DNA from: Desulfobacter sp.
GTDB lineage: Bacteria; Desulfobacterota; Desulfobacteria; Desulfobacterales; Desulfobacteraceae
DNA: 14,579 nucleotides
Direction: 5' to 3'
Assembly: GCA_030145005.1 (NCBI GenBank)
Contig: JAQYWJ010000035.1
Location: forward strand, 1-14,579
The position numbers and the translations under genes are program-made. Within the stretch, counting starts at the first letter, position 1; every line of letters starts with the position of its first letter. This document shows, piece by piece, positions 1 to 7,342 of this stretch. The notes beneath the pieces were generated by a model. That model had not been told where the DNA came from, searched no databases, and saw nothing but the letters and a program-made list of their open reading frames with translations.

Positions 1-449
1 TTTTCCAGGGTTTTCAAAATCGTGCGGATGCGGCGGTCCATGGTCCGTTTATACTGACCGGCCACACCTGCCATTAAATAATAGGCAATCTCTTTATTAT
101 CATTAAACAGGTCCTGTAGCTCCTTCCCGTTCAGGGTTATAATTTCGCACGGTTCTTGGCAGATGGCCGTATAAGAGGCTCTTGCGTCAGAAAACATGGC
201 TGATGACCCCAACGACCTGCCGGCCTGAAGAATATCAAAGATCACATCAATATCCTCATCCAAGGGAGCCTTCAACTCCACCTGCCCCATGACGATCATA
301 TAAAAAATATCAATATTTTCCCCTTGGGAAAACAGCAGGGTATCCTTGCCGTAAATATTGAGCTGGGCCAGCTCACTGATAATTTTCAACAGATGATCCG
401 GCATGTCGGCAAGCATGTTTATTCGCTTGAGATCCTCAATTTTTATCAT
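1..449 (-). CDS. cyclic-nucleotide-binding-domain protein, C-terminus beyond window
   Basis: The frame stays open from the ATG at 449 to the window edge (149 codons seen). The start has a GAAGGA-type ribosome site about 7 nt upstream and lies 12 nt after the stop of the preceding antiporter gene, so it is probably the last gene seen of that operon. Residues 10-115 read as a CRP/FNR-type beta-roll: helix IKIEDLKRINMLADMP, then LLFSQGENIDIFYMIVMGQVEL (about 38-59, the usual hydrophobic-GE-FYxIxxGxVE pattern), then a phosphate-binding-cassette-like stretch GRSLGSSAMFSDARASYTA (77-95). An Arg (R90) is present, but the Glu usually found after the cassette Gly is Ser (G81-S82), so cAMP binding is uncertain. 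A long helix follows (about 117-149). Whether a DNA-binding or other output domain comes after cannot be seen. A regulatory role for the neighbouring antiporter is inference. Confidence 0.8.
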   Translation of the reverse strand, partial: MIKIEDLKRINMLADMPDHLLKIISELAQLNIYGKDTLLFSQGENIDIFYMIVMGQVELKAPLDEDIDVIFDILQAGRSLGSSAMFSDARASYTAICQEPCEIITLNGKELQDLFNDNKEIAYYLMAGVAGQYKRTMDRRIRTILKTLE

Positions 450-461
450 AGGTTTTTTCCT

Positions 462-2288
462 TCAGGTTAAAATATACATCAGTATAACAAACCCAACTGC
501 TGTAGCAGCCCCTAAGCCAATGGGCATGGTCCCTTCCATGGCGTCGTTATAAAGTCTTAATTTTTTTAACTCCAGGTATCGTCCCCGGATACCGAAAACC
601 AGCCAGATATTCACAGAGACAAACAGCATAATCCTGGCCGGGGCATCTTTGAAGATAAAGGCGGAAGCTGAAGCCACAGCCCGGACCACTTTTTCACATC
701 CGGTATTTAAAGGATTCAAGATGCCGGCCAGGATATTGTACACTTTTTTTCCGCCTATGCGGTAAACCCAGTCTGCATCCAGGTTCACAGCCCGCTGTTC
801 TGCAGGATAGATACCCGAGAGCAACAATAGGCAAAAAGCCAGTGCTGAGAAGAACAACAACTCCGTCTGGGCGAGAACATGGGAAATGCTGTAAGGTTCG
901 TAATCCACCTGGAACGGCAGCACTGAATATAAATACTTGGGGAATGTTCCGATGAACACGCATAAAAAGGCTGCGATTCCCATGGCAATGAGCATGTTTA
1001 AAGGGGCTTCCTTGACCCTGTGTCCTGCATCATGGCCGAAAAAGGCAAAAAACGGGATCTTGATGCCGGCATGGTGAAATACACCGGCAGCAGCAAATAA
1101 AAGAACCAGCCAGACAAAGACCAGCGCTCCCTGCCCCTGGTCATGGGACATGTGCGCCACAGCCGACATGACCATGGATTTGGAAACAAACCCTGAAAAA
1201 AGCGGGAATGCGGAGATGGAGGCGGCTCCCACAATACAGAAAAGACAGGTCCAGGGCATGCTCTTATACAATCCGCCAAGGTCTGTGGCATTGATCTTAC
1301 CGGTGCGGTGCATCACCGCCCCCATGGTCATGAAGAGCAACCCTTTGAACAAAATATCATTAAAGGCATGGGCACAGGCGCCGTTGACGGCAAGCTCGGT
1401 GCCGATACCGATGCCCACCACCATGAATCCCACCTGGTTGATCAGACTGTAGGCCAACACCCGTCGCAGATCATTTTCAATCACGGCATAGAAAATGGGA
1501 AAGGCGGCCATGCCCACACCGATCCAGATCAGAAGATCCGTCCCCGGGTAGAGCCTTGCCAGGGCATACACAGCCGTTTTGGTGGTGAATGCACTTAAAA
1601 ACACGGTGCCGCCAATGGTGGCCTCAGGATAGGCATCCGTGAGCCAGGGATGCAGGATGGGCCAGGCACAGTTGATGCCGATACCGAAAAACATCAGCCA
1701 GGATCCCAGGCCGGACAGGGTCATCAGGGACATCTCCAGGGAGCCGGTGTGTGAATAGTGGAACACAATGCCTGCCAGCAGCACAAGTCCTCCGAACGCA
1801 TGGACCAGAAGATAGCGAAAACCCGCTGCCTGGGCTTTGGGGGTTTTCCTGGACCAGATCAGCATGACCGATCCTAGGGTCAATGCCTCCCAGAAGACGA
1901 AAAAGGTGAAAAGATCACCGGCAAATATGGCTCCTAAAGCGGCACCGGCATAGAAAAAGCCTGCCACATACTCCACATCGTTTTTAAACCCTAAAATATA
2001 AATGACCGTAATAAAGGCAATAATATGAAAAATATAGCCGAACAAAAGACTTAACCGGTCAACATGGAGCAGCACCAGGTTGAACCCGCCAAAGACCAGC
2101 TGATGATAATCTCCCATTGGAATATGGATCAGGTTTAAAAACCCCACCACCGGAATGATAAGCATATAAACGGATTTGGCCCGTCCCTTGAAAAAGGGCA
2201 CCAGCATGCCGCCCACCATGAAAATCAGTGCCGGCATCAGATCCGTTGCCATTGCAGTATTGGCAGCCATAACAGTTTCACTTGTCAT
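462..2288 (-). CDS. Mrp/NuoM-family proton-translocating antiporter subunit, D-type, long form (608 aa)
   Basis: This is a polytopic inner-membrane protein of the proton-conducting antiporter family (NuoL/M/N, MrpA/D). Recognisable elements are the TM5 Glu in FFVFWEALTLGS (E134), the TM7 region with WLTDAYPEATIGG and Lys in FTTKTAVYAL (K237), the ENDLRRVLAYSLINQVGFM block (271-289), and the TM10 motif with H307 and K315. The TM12 region reads GVFHHAGIKIPFFAFFG (402-418): His405, His406 and Lys410 replace the usual single Lys or Glu. At 608 residues it is about 110 longer than the other two D-type subunits here. The extra C-terminus (about 500-608) contains LDADWVYR and two or three further hydrophobic segments. 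The ATG at 2288 has a perfect AGGAGG site 6 nt upstream and overlaps the end of the 91-residue gene by 11 nt, implying translational coupling. It is placed in an Mrp-like complex by context. It could instead be called a NuoL/HyfB-like subunit, but no hydrogenase or NADH module is present in the window. Confidence 0.9.
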   Translation of the reverse strand: MTSETVMAANTAMATDLMPALIFMVGGMLVPFFKGRAKSVYMLIIPVVGFLNLIHIPMGDYHQLVFGGFNLVLLHVDRLSLLFGYIFHIIAFITVIYILGFKNDVEYVAGFFYAGAALGAIFAGDLFTFFVFWEALTLGSVMLIWSRKTPKAQAAGFRYLLVHAFGGLVLLAGIVFHYSHTGSLEMSLMTLSGLGSWLMFFGIGINCAWPILHPWLTDAYPEATIGGTVFLSAFTTKTAVYALARLYPGTDLLIWIGVGMAAFPIFYAVIENDLRRVLAYSLINQVGFMVVGIGIGTELAVNGACAHAFNDILFKGLLFMTMGAVMHRTGKINATDLGGLYKSMPWTCLFCIVGAASISAFPLFSGFVSKSMVMSAVAHMSHDQGQGALVFVWLVLLFAAAGVFHHAGIKIPFFAFFGHDAGHRVKEAPLNMLIAMGIAAFLCVFIGTFPKYLYSVLPFQVDYEPYSISHVLAQTELLFFSALAFCLLLLSGIYPAEQRAVNLDADWVYRIGGKKVYNILAGILNPLNTGCEKVVRAVASASAFIFKDAPARIMLFVSVNIWLVFGIRGRYLELKKLRLYNDAMEGTMPIGLGAATAVGFVILMYILT

Positions 2289-2553
2289 AATAGTCCTCCT
2301 GCCGCTTTACCAGGGGCCGCAGCACATATTTGGAGACCAGTACCAGGATGACGCAGGCCACAAACCCGTAAAAGGAGTAAAACCCCCAAAAATTTTCCCA
2401 CGCATAGGAGGCATGGTGGTGAATGACATGGTGTTTGGCCAGATAAAGGTACACCCCGTCCACAACAAGCAGACCCAGCACGCAAGCGAAAAAGACCGCC
2501 AGCAGCCGCTTTACATTTTTGGGATCGTCAAACAGATGTTTTTTCTCTTCCAT
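2278..2553 (-). CDS. small two-helix membrane protein of the Mrp-like operon (91 aa)
   Basis: This 91-residue protein has a charged N-terminus (MEEKKHLFDDPKNVKR), a first membrane helix at about 17-38, a His-rich loop (AKHHVIHHHASYAWENFWGFYS), a second helix at about 58-75, and a charged tail ending VKRQEDYYDK. The ribosome site AAGGA lies 9 nt before the ATG. Its stop codon lies inside the start region of the 608-residue D-type gene, so the two are coupled. I know proteins of this shape (HxxxxWE..FYxxYGFVACV followed by an ED-YYD tail) only as hypothetical neighbours of D-type antiporter genes in related bacteria. No enzymatic motif is visible. A structural or assembly role with the 608-residue subunit is inferred from coupling and co-occurrence. 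Being a real gene is well supported. The function is not known. Confidence 0.82.
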   Translation of the reverse strand: MEEKKHLFDDPKNVKRLLAVFFACVLGLLVVDGVYLYLAKHHVIHHHASYAWENFWGFYSFYGFVACVILVLVSKYVLRPLVKRQEDYYDK

Positions 2554-2565
2554 GGGTGAAAATCC

Positions 2566-2700
2566 TTAAAACGGTGAATGGAATAAGATAAATGCCATAT
2601 AAAGACAGGCAATGGTAAAAACCACCACGAACACGGGCTTATACCCCGGTACCGGGTCATGCTTTAATTCCATGAGTTCTTTGTCATGTTGTGTGTTCAT
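2566..2700 (-). CDS. 44-residue single-span membrane protein in the Mrp-like operon
   Basis: This is a short gene filling the 151 nt between the D-type gene ending at 2705 and the 91-residue gene starting at 2553. It reads from ATG at 2700 to TAA at 2566-2568. The protein starts MNTQHDKELMELKHDPVPGY, continues with one hydrophobic helix (about residues 21-40, PVFVVVFTIACLYMAFILF) and ends HSPF. Its ribosome site AGGAGG lies inside the last two codons and stop of the upstream gene, 9 nt from the ATG, which is strong evidence of translation. The gap to the next start is only 12 nt. The HDPVPGY motif followed by one helix resembles tiny proteins next to the same antiporter subunits in related bacteria (from memory, not searched). 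The probable role is a small accessory subunit of the complex, which is inference. Confidence 0.78.
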   Translation of the reverse strand: MNTQHDKELMELKHDPVPGYKPVFVVVFTIACLYMAFILFHSPF

Positions 2701-2704
2701 TTAT

Positions 2705-4186
2705 CTAACCTCCTGTAAAACCGGTTACGGCCAGGGTTGAAAGATTCAGAAACGGCTGGGGGGCAAAAAAGAGTATAAAGGATATCAATGCGGTGATCAC
2801 CAGGGGCACCACGCACATCACAGGTGCTTCGTCAAACTTGCGTTCAAACATGGCCTCCTCCTGTGTGCAGAAAAACGCCTTGTAAAATATGGGCATGAAA
2901 TAGGCGGCATTAAGAAGAGAAGAGGTTAAAAGCACAAAGAGCATGACGGCCTGATCCCCTTCAAGCGTGCCTAAAACCAGATACCATTTGCTGATAAAGC
3001 CACCCGTGGGCGGCAGCCCGATAATGGACATGGAGCCGATGAGAAAGGCGGTCATGGTGACGGGCATGCGATAGCCGATGCCCACCATCTGGCTTAAATA
3101 TTTTTTGCCTGTGGCCACAAAAATGGCCCCGGCACAGAAAAACAGGGTAATCTTGCCAAAGGCATGCATGGTGATGTGCAGGATACCCCCGGTCATACCT
3201 TTGGGTGATAGAAGCGCTGCGCCAAGGACAATATAAGAGAGCTGGCCAATGGTGGAATAGGCCAGCCGCCGCTTGAACTCATCCTGGGACAGGGCAATGG
3301 CGGAACTGACCAGAATGGTCACCGAAGCAATAAAAGCCACAAGCCCGCCAAGGCCTAAAGAGGAGAGAAGCTCCACCCCAAAAATACCGGTCAGCACCCG
3401 GACAATGGAAAAGACACCCACCTTGACAACGGCCACGGCATGCAGCAACGCAGATACCGGGGTTGGCGCCACCATGGCAGCCGGCAGCCAGGAGTGTACG
3501 GGCATGATGCCGGCTTTGGCAAACCCGAAGACAAACATCAGCAGAAGAACGGTGGCGGAAGGTGTTGACAGGTCACTTTCAAAAATACCGGCTGCCGAAA
3601 ATTCAAGGGTACCGGTGGCGTGGTAGCACCAGATCATCGCCGGCAACACAAGACCAATGGAGGTGCCGAGAATAAAGGTCAGATACTTGCGGCCGGACAC
3701 CTTGGAGTTTTCATCCTGATGGTGCGTGACCAAAGGATAGGTGGCTAAAGACAAAATTTCATAAAAAAGATATAGGGTGAGGAGGTTAGCGGAAAATGCC
3801 GCCCCGATGGTGGCGGAAATAGCCAGGGCAAAAAAAGCGACAAACCGGGTTTGACTGTGTTCGTTAAGTCCGCGCATGTAGCCGATGGAATACATGGATG
3901 TGATAATGTAAAGTGATGATGCCACCAGGGCAAAGAGCATACCCAATGCGTCCACTCTTAGGGCAATGTCTGCGCCCGGTGCAATGGGAAACAGTGTCAT
4001 CCCGATGCGGTTTTCATCCAGAACTGCCGGTACCATGGAGGCTACCAGGGTAAATGAGAGGATACCGGCAATGAAGGCCCAGGCTTCGCGGACATTGGGA
4101 CGCCCCCCGGAAGAAACCAGTACCGGAATCACTGCCAGGGGGATCAACACAGCCAAAACAGGTTTGATCGATGTAATAAGTTCCAT
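2705..4186 (-). CDS. mrpD: Mrp/Mnh-type cation/proton antiporter subunit D (493 aa)
   Basis: A membrane subunit of the NuoN/NuoM/MrpD family, predicted to carry one proton-translocating half-channel pair. It has the complete set of charged membrane residues expected: TM5 Glu in LYLFYEILSLATYP (E143), TM7 Lys in GFAKAGIMPVHSWLP (K224), His249 and Lys255 in SALLHAVAVVKVGVF, the DEFKRRLAYSTIGQLSY block (302-318), H337/H341/K345 in the TM10 motif, and Lys436 in TM12 (FYKAFF). Its length is normal for MrpD. The ATG at 4186 follows a GGGAAAAGG-type site. It is the first gene after the 163-nt hairpin-bearing gap, and the 44-residue gene begins 4 nt after its stop. The residue set suggests an active pump subunit. 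Assignment as D rather than the N-terminal part of MrpA is by length and lack of the MrpA C-terminal domains. Confidence 0.9.
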   Translation of the reverse strand: MELITSIKPVLAVLIPLAVIPVLVSSGGRPNVREAWAFIAGILSFTLVASMVPAVLDENRIGMTLFPIAPGADIALRVDALGMLFALVASSLYIITSMYSIGYMRGLNEHSQTRFVAFFALAISATIGAAFSANLLTLYLFYEILSLATYPLVTHHQDENSKVSGRKYLTFILGTSIGLVLPAMIWCYHATGTLEFSAAGIFESDLSTPSATVLLLMFVFGFAKAGIMPVHSWLPAAMVAPTPVSALLHAVAVVKVGVFSIVRVLTGIFGVELLSSLGLGGLVAFIASVTILVSSAIALSQDEFKRRLAYSTIGQLSYIVLGAALLSPKGMTGGILHITMHAFGKITLFFCAGAIFVATGKKYLSQMVGIGYRMPVTMTAFLIGSMSIIGLPPTGGFISKWYLVLGTLEGDQAVMLFVLLTSSLLNAAYFMPIFYKAFFCTQEEAMFERKFDEAPVMCVVPLVITALISFILFFAPQPFLNLSTLAVTGFTGG

Positions 4187-4215
4187 GTATACCTTTTCCC
4201 TCTAAACAGGCTCTA

Positions 4216-4351
4216 AGGAATGAGTCCGAAATAACTTAACCTGGGAGCGCGGGCGTCCCGCCCGCATCTTTACAAGACTTGCGGACATGCGGGCGGGACG
4301 CCCGCGCTCCCGGATATAGTAAAATGGGTAAATTATTTAAGACCCATTCCT
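4216..4351 (-). repeat. outer imperfect inverted repeat in the gap between the two D-type genes
   Basis: Two 23-nt arms (4216-4238 and 4329-4351) face each other around the inner palindrome. The DNA arms differ at four positions. In RNA of the operon sense (minus strand), three of these become G-U pairs and one is a mismatch, so 22 of 23 positions can pair. In the opposite sense the same three would be A-C mismatches. The distal arm begins at the stop codon of the 499-residue gene, and the whole structure nearly fills the intercistronic gap. Likely roles are mRNA stabilisation, processing or attenuation between two subunits. No T-tract follows, so it is not a classic terminator. Confidence 0.65.
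4243..4311. repeat. perfect 25-bp GC-rich inverted repeat (REP/MITE-like)
   Basis: Arms 4243-4267 and 4287-4311 are perfect reverse complements. The left arm starts GGGAGCGCGGGCGTCCCGCC. The loop is 19 nt. The arms are far richer in G+C than the flanking A+T-rich gap. Palindromes with a GGGAGCGCGGGC-type core are, to my recollection, dispersed multicopy intergenic elements in several unrelated bacteria. Here this is a hypothesis, because only one copy lies in the window. The element could have inserted into the outer inverted repeat, or the two could form one compound element. Confidence 0.75.
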
Positions 4352-5849
4352 AAGGATTGAGTAACGGCCAGATCAATCTGACAACAATGGTTTTGGAGTA
4401 CAGCCCCACCACGATGAGGCTGATACCGGCAATGCCCAGAACCGCAAGGGATATGGCCGGAGCCTCCTGGATTGCCACGGTTGTGTGATGGCCGTGGGCA
4501 TCGCTGCCAGGGCCATCATGGGTGTCGGGGGATTCAAAAAAACAGACCTCAAATACCTTGAAAAAAAGAACCGCACAGATCAAGGATGAAATGAGCAGGG
4601 CTGCGGCAAAATGCCAGGCCCCGGCTTCAAACGCCCCTAAAATCAGATACCATTTGGAGAAAAATCCGCAGGTGGGCGGTACCCCCACAATGCTGAAGGC
4701 AGCCAGAACAAACCCGGTCATGGTCCAGGGCATTCCGGCAAAAAGCCCTTTAAGATCCTTTATCTCCACCCGGTCCAGTTTATAAACCATATTGCCCACG
4801 GCAAGGAACAGGGCAAAGGTCATGATGCCGTCGTTCAGGATGTGAAGAACAGCGCCTGTTATGCCTGAGTCATTGCCAAGCCAGGCACCGCCAACCATAT
4901 ACCCGATTTCACACACAATAATATAGGCAAGCATCTTCTTTAGATTTGTCTGGGCCAGGGCCATGACACCGCCGGCCAGAATGGCGATGGTGCCAAGCCA
5001 CACAATGGTATCGGCGATATGAAGCTTTATGAAAATATAATCCAGCCCAAATACCGTTATCATCAGACGCACCATGACATAGACCATAACCTTGGTCATC
5101 AGCGGTGCCACAATCCGTGCAAACCCCACCGGTGCATAGCTGTAGGCATTGGGCAACCAGACATGAAGGGGGAACAGGGCCATTTTGATAAACACCCCTA
5201 CAATGCACAGGATGAAGGCGGTCAAAATCGTGGTGGAGTCCTGGATGTTTGGAATCATGGCGGCAAACTCAGCCATGTTCAGGGTGCCGGTTTTAATGTA
5301 GATGTACCCCACCCCTAAAAGATAGAACGAGGCCCCTATGACGCCCACAAAAACATAATTTAAAGCGGAAATCGGTCCTCTGTCCCTGTCGCCTAAGGCG
5401 ATCATGGTGTAGGAACTTAACGAGGTGATCTCAATGAGGACGTACAGATTAAACAAGTCGCCTGTGGATGCCACACCGGTCAGTCCCACCACAAAAAGCA
5501 GATACATCACGTAAAAGGATGGGCTCCGGTCCGGCATCTCCTGTTTAACATTGGGCCAGGATGCCGCAAGATTTAAAAAGGCAATGGCTGTAATCAATAC
5601 CAGGACCATGGCATTTAAGGTATCAATGCGGTACTCAATACCCATGGGCGGAGCCCAGCCGGCCATGTGGTAGGCAATGGGACCGTGACCTGCCACATAG
5701 ATCAGATCCCAGACAGCTGCGGCACAGGAGATCCCTGTGGCAATCAGTGCAGCAGGATAGGTATACCGCTCCTGTACCCAGGCAAGAATCCCGGCAATAA
5801 AAGCCCCTAAAAGGGAAGCGATGACAACAACGGCTGGATAATGAATCAT
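4350..5849 (-). CDS. mrpD: Mrp/Mnh-type cation/proton antiporter subunit D, first copy (499 aa)
   Basis: A polytopic membrane subunit of the MrpD/NuoN family. Visible features are the TM5 Glu in FNLYVLIEITSLSSY (E140), TM7 Lys in FIKMALFPLHVWLPNAYSYAP (K222), TM8 Lys in APLMTKVMVYVMVR (K253), the TNLKKMLAYIIVCEIGYM block (301-318) and TM12 Lys431 with Glu434. The TM10 motif reads HILNDGIMTFALFL (336-349): the His is kept, but the position that is Lys in the other two D-type subunits is Thr344. A His/Asp-rich loop (about 441-457, PDTHDGPGSDAHGHHTT) lies between the last helices. The ATG at 5849 is 4 nt after the mrpC stop, with only a weak GGA upstream, so translation is probably coupled. It is encoded directly after mrpC, as mrpD is in canonical operons, so it is the more orthodox MrpD of the two. 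Confidence 0.9.
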   Translation of the reverse strand: MIHYPAVVVIASLLGAFIAGILAWVQERYTYPAALIATGISCAAAVWDLIYVAGHGPIAYHMAGWAPPMGIEYRIDTLNAMVLVLITAIAFLNLAASWPNVKQEMPDRSPSFYVMYLLFVVGLTGVASTGDLFNLYVLIEITSLSSYTMIALGDRDRGPISALNYVFVGVIGASFYLLGVGYIYIKTGTLNMAEFAAMIPNIQDSTTILTAFILCIVGVFIKMALFPLHVWLPNAYSYAPVGFARIVAPLMTKVMVYVMVRLMITVFGLDYIFIKLHIADTIVWLGTIAILAGGVMALAQTNLKKMLAYIIVCEIGYMVGGAWLGNDSGITGAVLHILNDGIMTFALFLAVGNMVYKLDRVEIKDLKGLFAGMPWTMTGFVLAAFSIVGVPPTCGFFSKWYLILGAFEAGAWHFAAALLISSLICAVLFFKVFEVCFFESPDTHDGPGSDAHGHHTTVAIQEAPAISLAVLGIAGISLIVVGLYSKTIVVRLIWPLLNP

Positions 5850-5853
5850 AATC

Positions 5854-6255
5854 TTATTTTTCCGATAAGCGCATTCTTAATTCATCTTCTTCCAGGGTGT
5901 GGTACCGCTGGTACACCCTGACACAAAGGGCCATGGCCACGCCGAAAGTGGCCACAGACACCACAATGGCGGTAAGCATGAGCACATGGGGCACAGGATT
6001 TATGTAATCAGCTGCATGAATGGCAGCCCCGTGCCCGCCATGGCCGTGATCCCCCATGATGATGGGGATGGTGGCATTGTGCTTGAACCCGATGGAAACA
6101 TAGAACAAAATGATAGCGGTCTGAAAAATATTCATGCCCACCAGTTTTTTCATCAGGTTGTTCTTGGCAATCATGGCATAAAGACCGATCATCATTAAAA
6201 TGATATAAAGCCAGTAATTGTATTTGGCGGCTATCAGCATGAACAATTCCGTCAT
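5854..6255 (-). CDS. mrpC: Mrp/Mnh-type antiporter subunit C (NuoK-like, 133 aa)
   Basis: A three-helix membrane subunit homologous to NuoK. The diagnostic stretches are NLMKKLVGMNIFQTAIILFY (33-52) and NPVPHVLMLTAIVVSVATFG (86-105), which match the MrpC pattern of N-P-x-P-H followed by LxLTAIVIxxA. A Gly/His-rich loop (DHGHGGHGAAIHAADY, about 69-84) separates helices 2 and 3, as is usual for C subunits with an extracytoplasmic loop. The ATG at 6255 has AAGGAG 5-6 nt upstream and starts 24 nt after the mrpB-type stop. Like other MrpC proteins, it lacks the two membrane glutamates of NuoK in helices 2 and 3. Its role is to contact the D subunit and form part of the ion path in the assembled complex (family knowledge). 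Confidence 0.92.
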   Translation of the reverse strand: MTELFMLIAAKYNYWLYIILMMIGLYAMIAKNNLMKKLVGMNIFQTAIILFYVSIGFKHNATIPIIMGDHGHGGHGAAIHAADYINPVPHVLMLTAIVVSVATFGVAMALCVRVYQRYHTLEEDELRMRLSEK

Positions 6256-6279
6256 ATCGGCTCCTTAGGGCTATGGCCC

Positions 6280-7098
6280 TTACAATCCTTCGTCGTGTTT
6301 GCCTTCGGACACGATATTAATGTAAATGATGACCATGACTGCTGTGACGGCCATGCCCACACCGATTTCAACCCCGAGCATACCCAACGCCCTGATATGG
6401 TGCTCCCCGAAAATAGGGGCATATTTCTCATAATCCAGAAAGTTGCCGCCTAAAACCATGGCCACCACCCCAATGCCCATATAGACCAAGACCCCTGCAG
6501 CAGACAGAATTCCTAAAAATTTTTCACTCACCCGTTTGAGCAGATATTTCAGATTGTAGGAGATGGCCAAAAGGATGAGGCTGGAACCAAAAATTACGCC
6601 GCCCTGGAACCCGCCGCCCGGGGAAAAATCCCCGTGGGCCACCACATAGAGCGCATAAATCTGGATAAAGGGAATTAACATCCGGCAAACAGTTTTAATG
6701 ATGGTGTCCGGCGGGAGCCACTCCTTGTCAATATCTTCAAATTCATTGCCCACAATGACCTGTCTGTCCGGATTTTTAACATGCAGAATCACGCCGGTGG
6801 GCACATGGCGGTAATAGTGGTCCTTTTTAGGGGTGAAATCCCGGAGCAGCAGAAAGCAGGCAAGGCCTGCACAAAAGACCACCGCGGTTTCAAACATGGT
6901 GTCAACGCTCCTGTAGTCGGCAAGGACTGCTGTCACAAGGTTAGGCACTTGTGTATCCCTTACGGCATTTTCAATGTAATAGTTTGACAAATGAAGGGAT
7001 GCCGGCGCGTTTGGATCCCCCCAGTCCGGCAGATCGGCTGTACCGTACAATAAGAGCCCGCCGGTGAGGCAGACCACAATCAGACTTAACAGTTTCAA
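6280..7098 (-). CDS. mrpB: MbhE-MrpB fusion: antiporter subunit B (272 aa, TTG start)
   Basis: Residues 1-90 resemble the MbhE / MrpA C-terminal region: one helix (3-18), the extracytoplasmic DLPDWGDPNAPAS stretch, then NLVTAVLADYRSVDTMFETA (53-72). Residues 128-262 are an MnhB/MbhF domain with PPDTIIKTVCRMLIPFIQIYALYV and the signature GDFSPGGGFQGGVIFGSSLI (156-175), followed by three more helices and E244 in LGVEIGVG. I chose TTG at 7098, which overlaps the TGA of the preceding gene (TTGA) and has AGGAGG 8 nt upstream. A longer reading frame from GTG at 7221 would add 41 out-of-frame residues inside the neighbouring gene and is not credible. The product sits in the membrane next to the DUF4040 subunit. 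Together the two supply what the C-terminal part of MrpA plus MrpB supply in seven-gene operons. Confidence 0.88.
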   Translation of the reverse strand: MKLLSLIVVCLTGGLLLYGTADLPDWGDPNAPASLHLSNYYIENAVRDTQVPNLVTAVLADYRSVDTMFETAVVFCAGLACFLLLRDFTPKKDHYYRHVPTGVILHVKNPDRQVIVGNEFEDIDKEWLPPDTIIKTVCRMLIPFIQIYALYVVAHGDFSPGGGFQGGVIFGSSLILLAISYNLKYLLKRVSEKFLGILSAAGVLVYMGIGVVAMVLGGNFLDYEKYAPIFGEHHIRALGMLGVEIGVGMAVTAVMVIIYINIVSEGKHDEGL

Positions 7099-7340
7099 TC
7101 TTTTGTCCTCCTGCTGGTTCGGAATACAGCGGCCACAAAGAATACGGTACTGACACCCGCGCCAACGCTTGCTTCCGTAAATGCCACATCCACAGCCCCC
7201 ATTATCGCCCACAAAAGACACATCATAAAAGAGTAGGCCCCAAAGAGGACGGCAGTACCCAAAAGATCTTTTACATAGATGGCTGCCAGGGCGCAGACAA
7301 TGACAAAGATTAAGATAATCAGGTCAATGGGCCAGTACAT
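7095..7340 (-). CDS. MbhD-type DUF4040 antiporter subunit (MrpA C-terminal domain, 81 aa)
   Basis: A short three-helix membrane protein corresponding to the DUF4040/MbhD module that is fused to the C-terminus of MrpA in classical Mrp systems. The recognisable core is VKDLLGTAVLFGAYSFMMCL (23-42) followed by GAVDVAFTEASVGAGVSTVF (48-67). The family motif D-V-A-x-T-E-A-x-V-G is intact, with Asp51 and Glu56. The ATG at 7340 is 2 nt after the mrpG stop, with AGGAG 10 nt upstream. Its own stop overlaps the next start. Standing alone is normal in Mbh/Mbx-type clusters of Thermococcales and in many deconstructed Mrp clusters. The helices line the ion path between the B/C/G subunits and the D-type subunits (family knowledge). 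Confidence 0.88.
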   Translation of the reverse strand: MYWPIDLIILIFVIVCALAAIYVKDLLGTAVLFGAYSFMMCLLWAIMGAVDVAFTEASVGAGVSTVFFVAAVFRTSRRTKD

Positions 7341-7342
7341 AA

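Noticed and set aside
1150..1598. Overlapping plus-strand open frames inside the 608-residue gene
   Set aside because: They are antisense frames over strongly conserved coding sequence, with low-complexity products and no ribosome sites.
4243..4311. Calling the inner palindrome part of a CRISPR array or attachment site
   Set aside because: There is one unit only, with no spacers, no repeat series and no integrase nearby.
7099..7221. Upstream extension of the mrpB-type gene to GTG at 7221 (41 more residues)
   Set aside because: The extra residues are the out-of-frame reading of the DUF4040 gene. TTG at 7098 has an ideal AGGAGG site and a TTGA overlap with the preceding stop.
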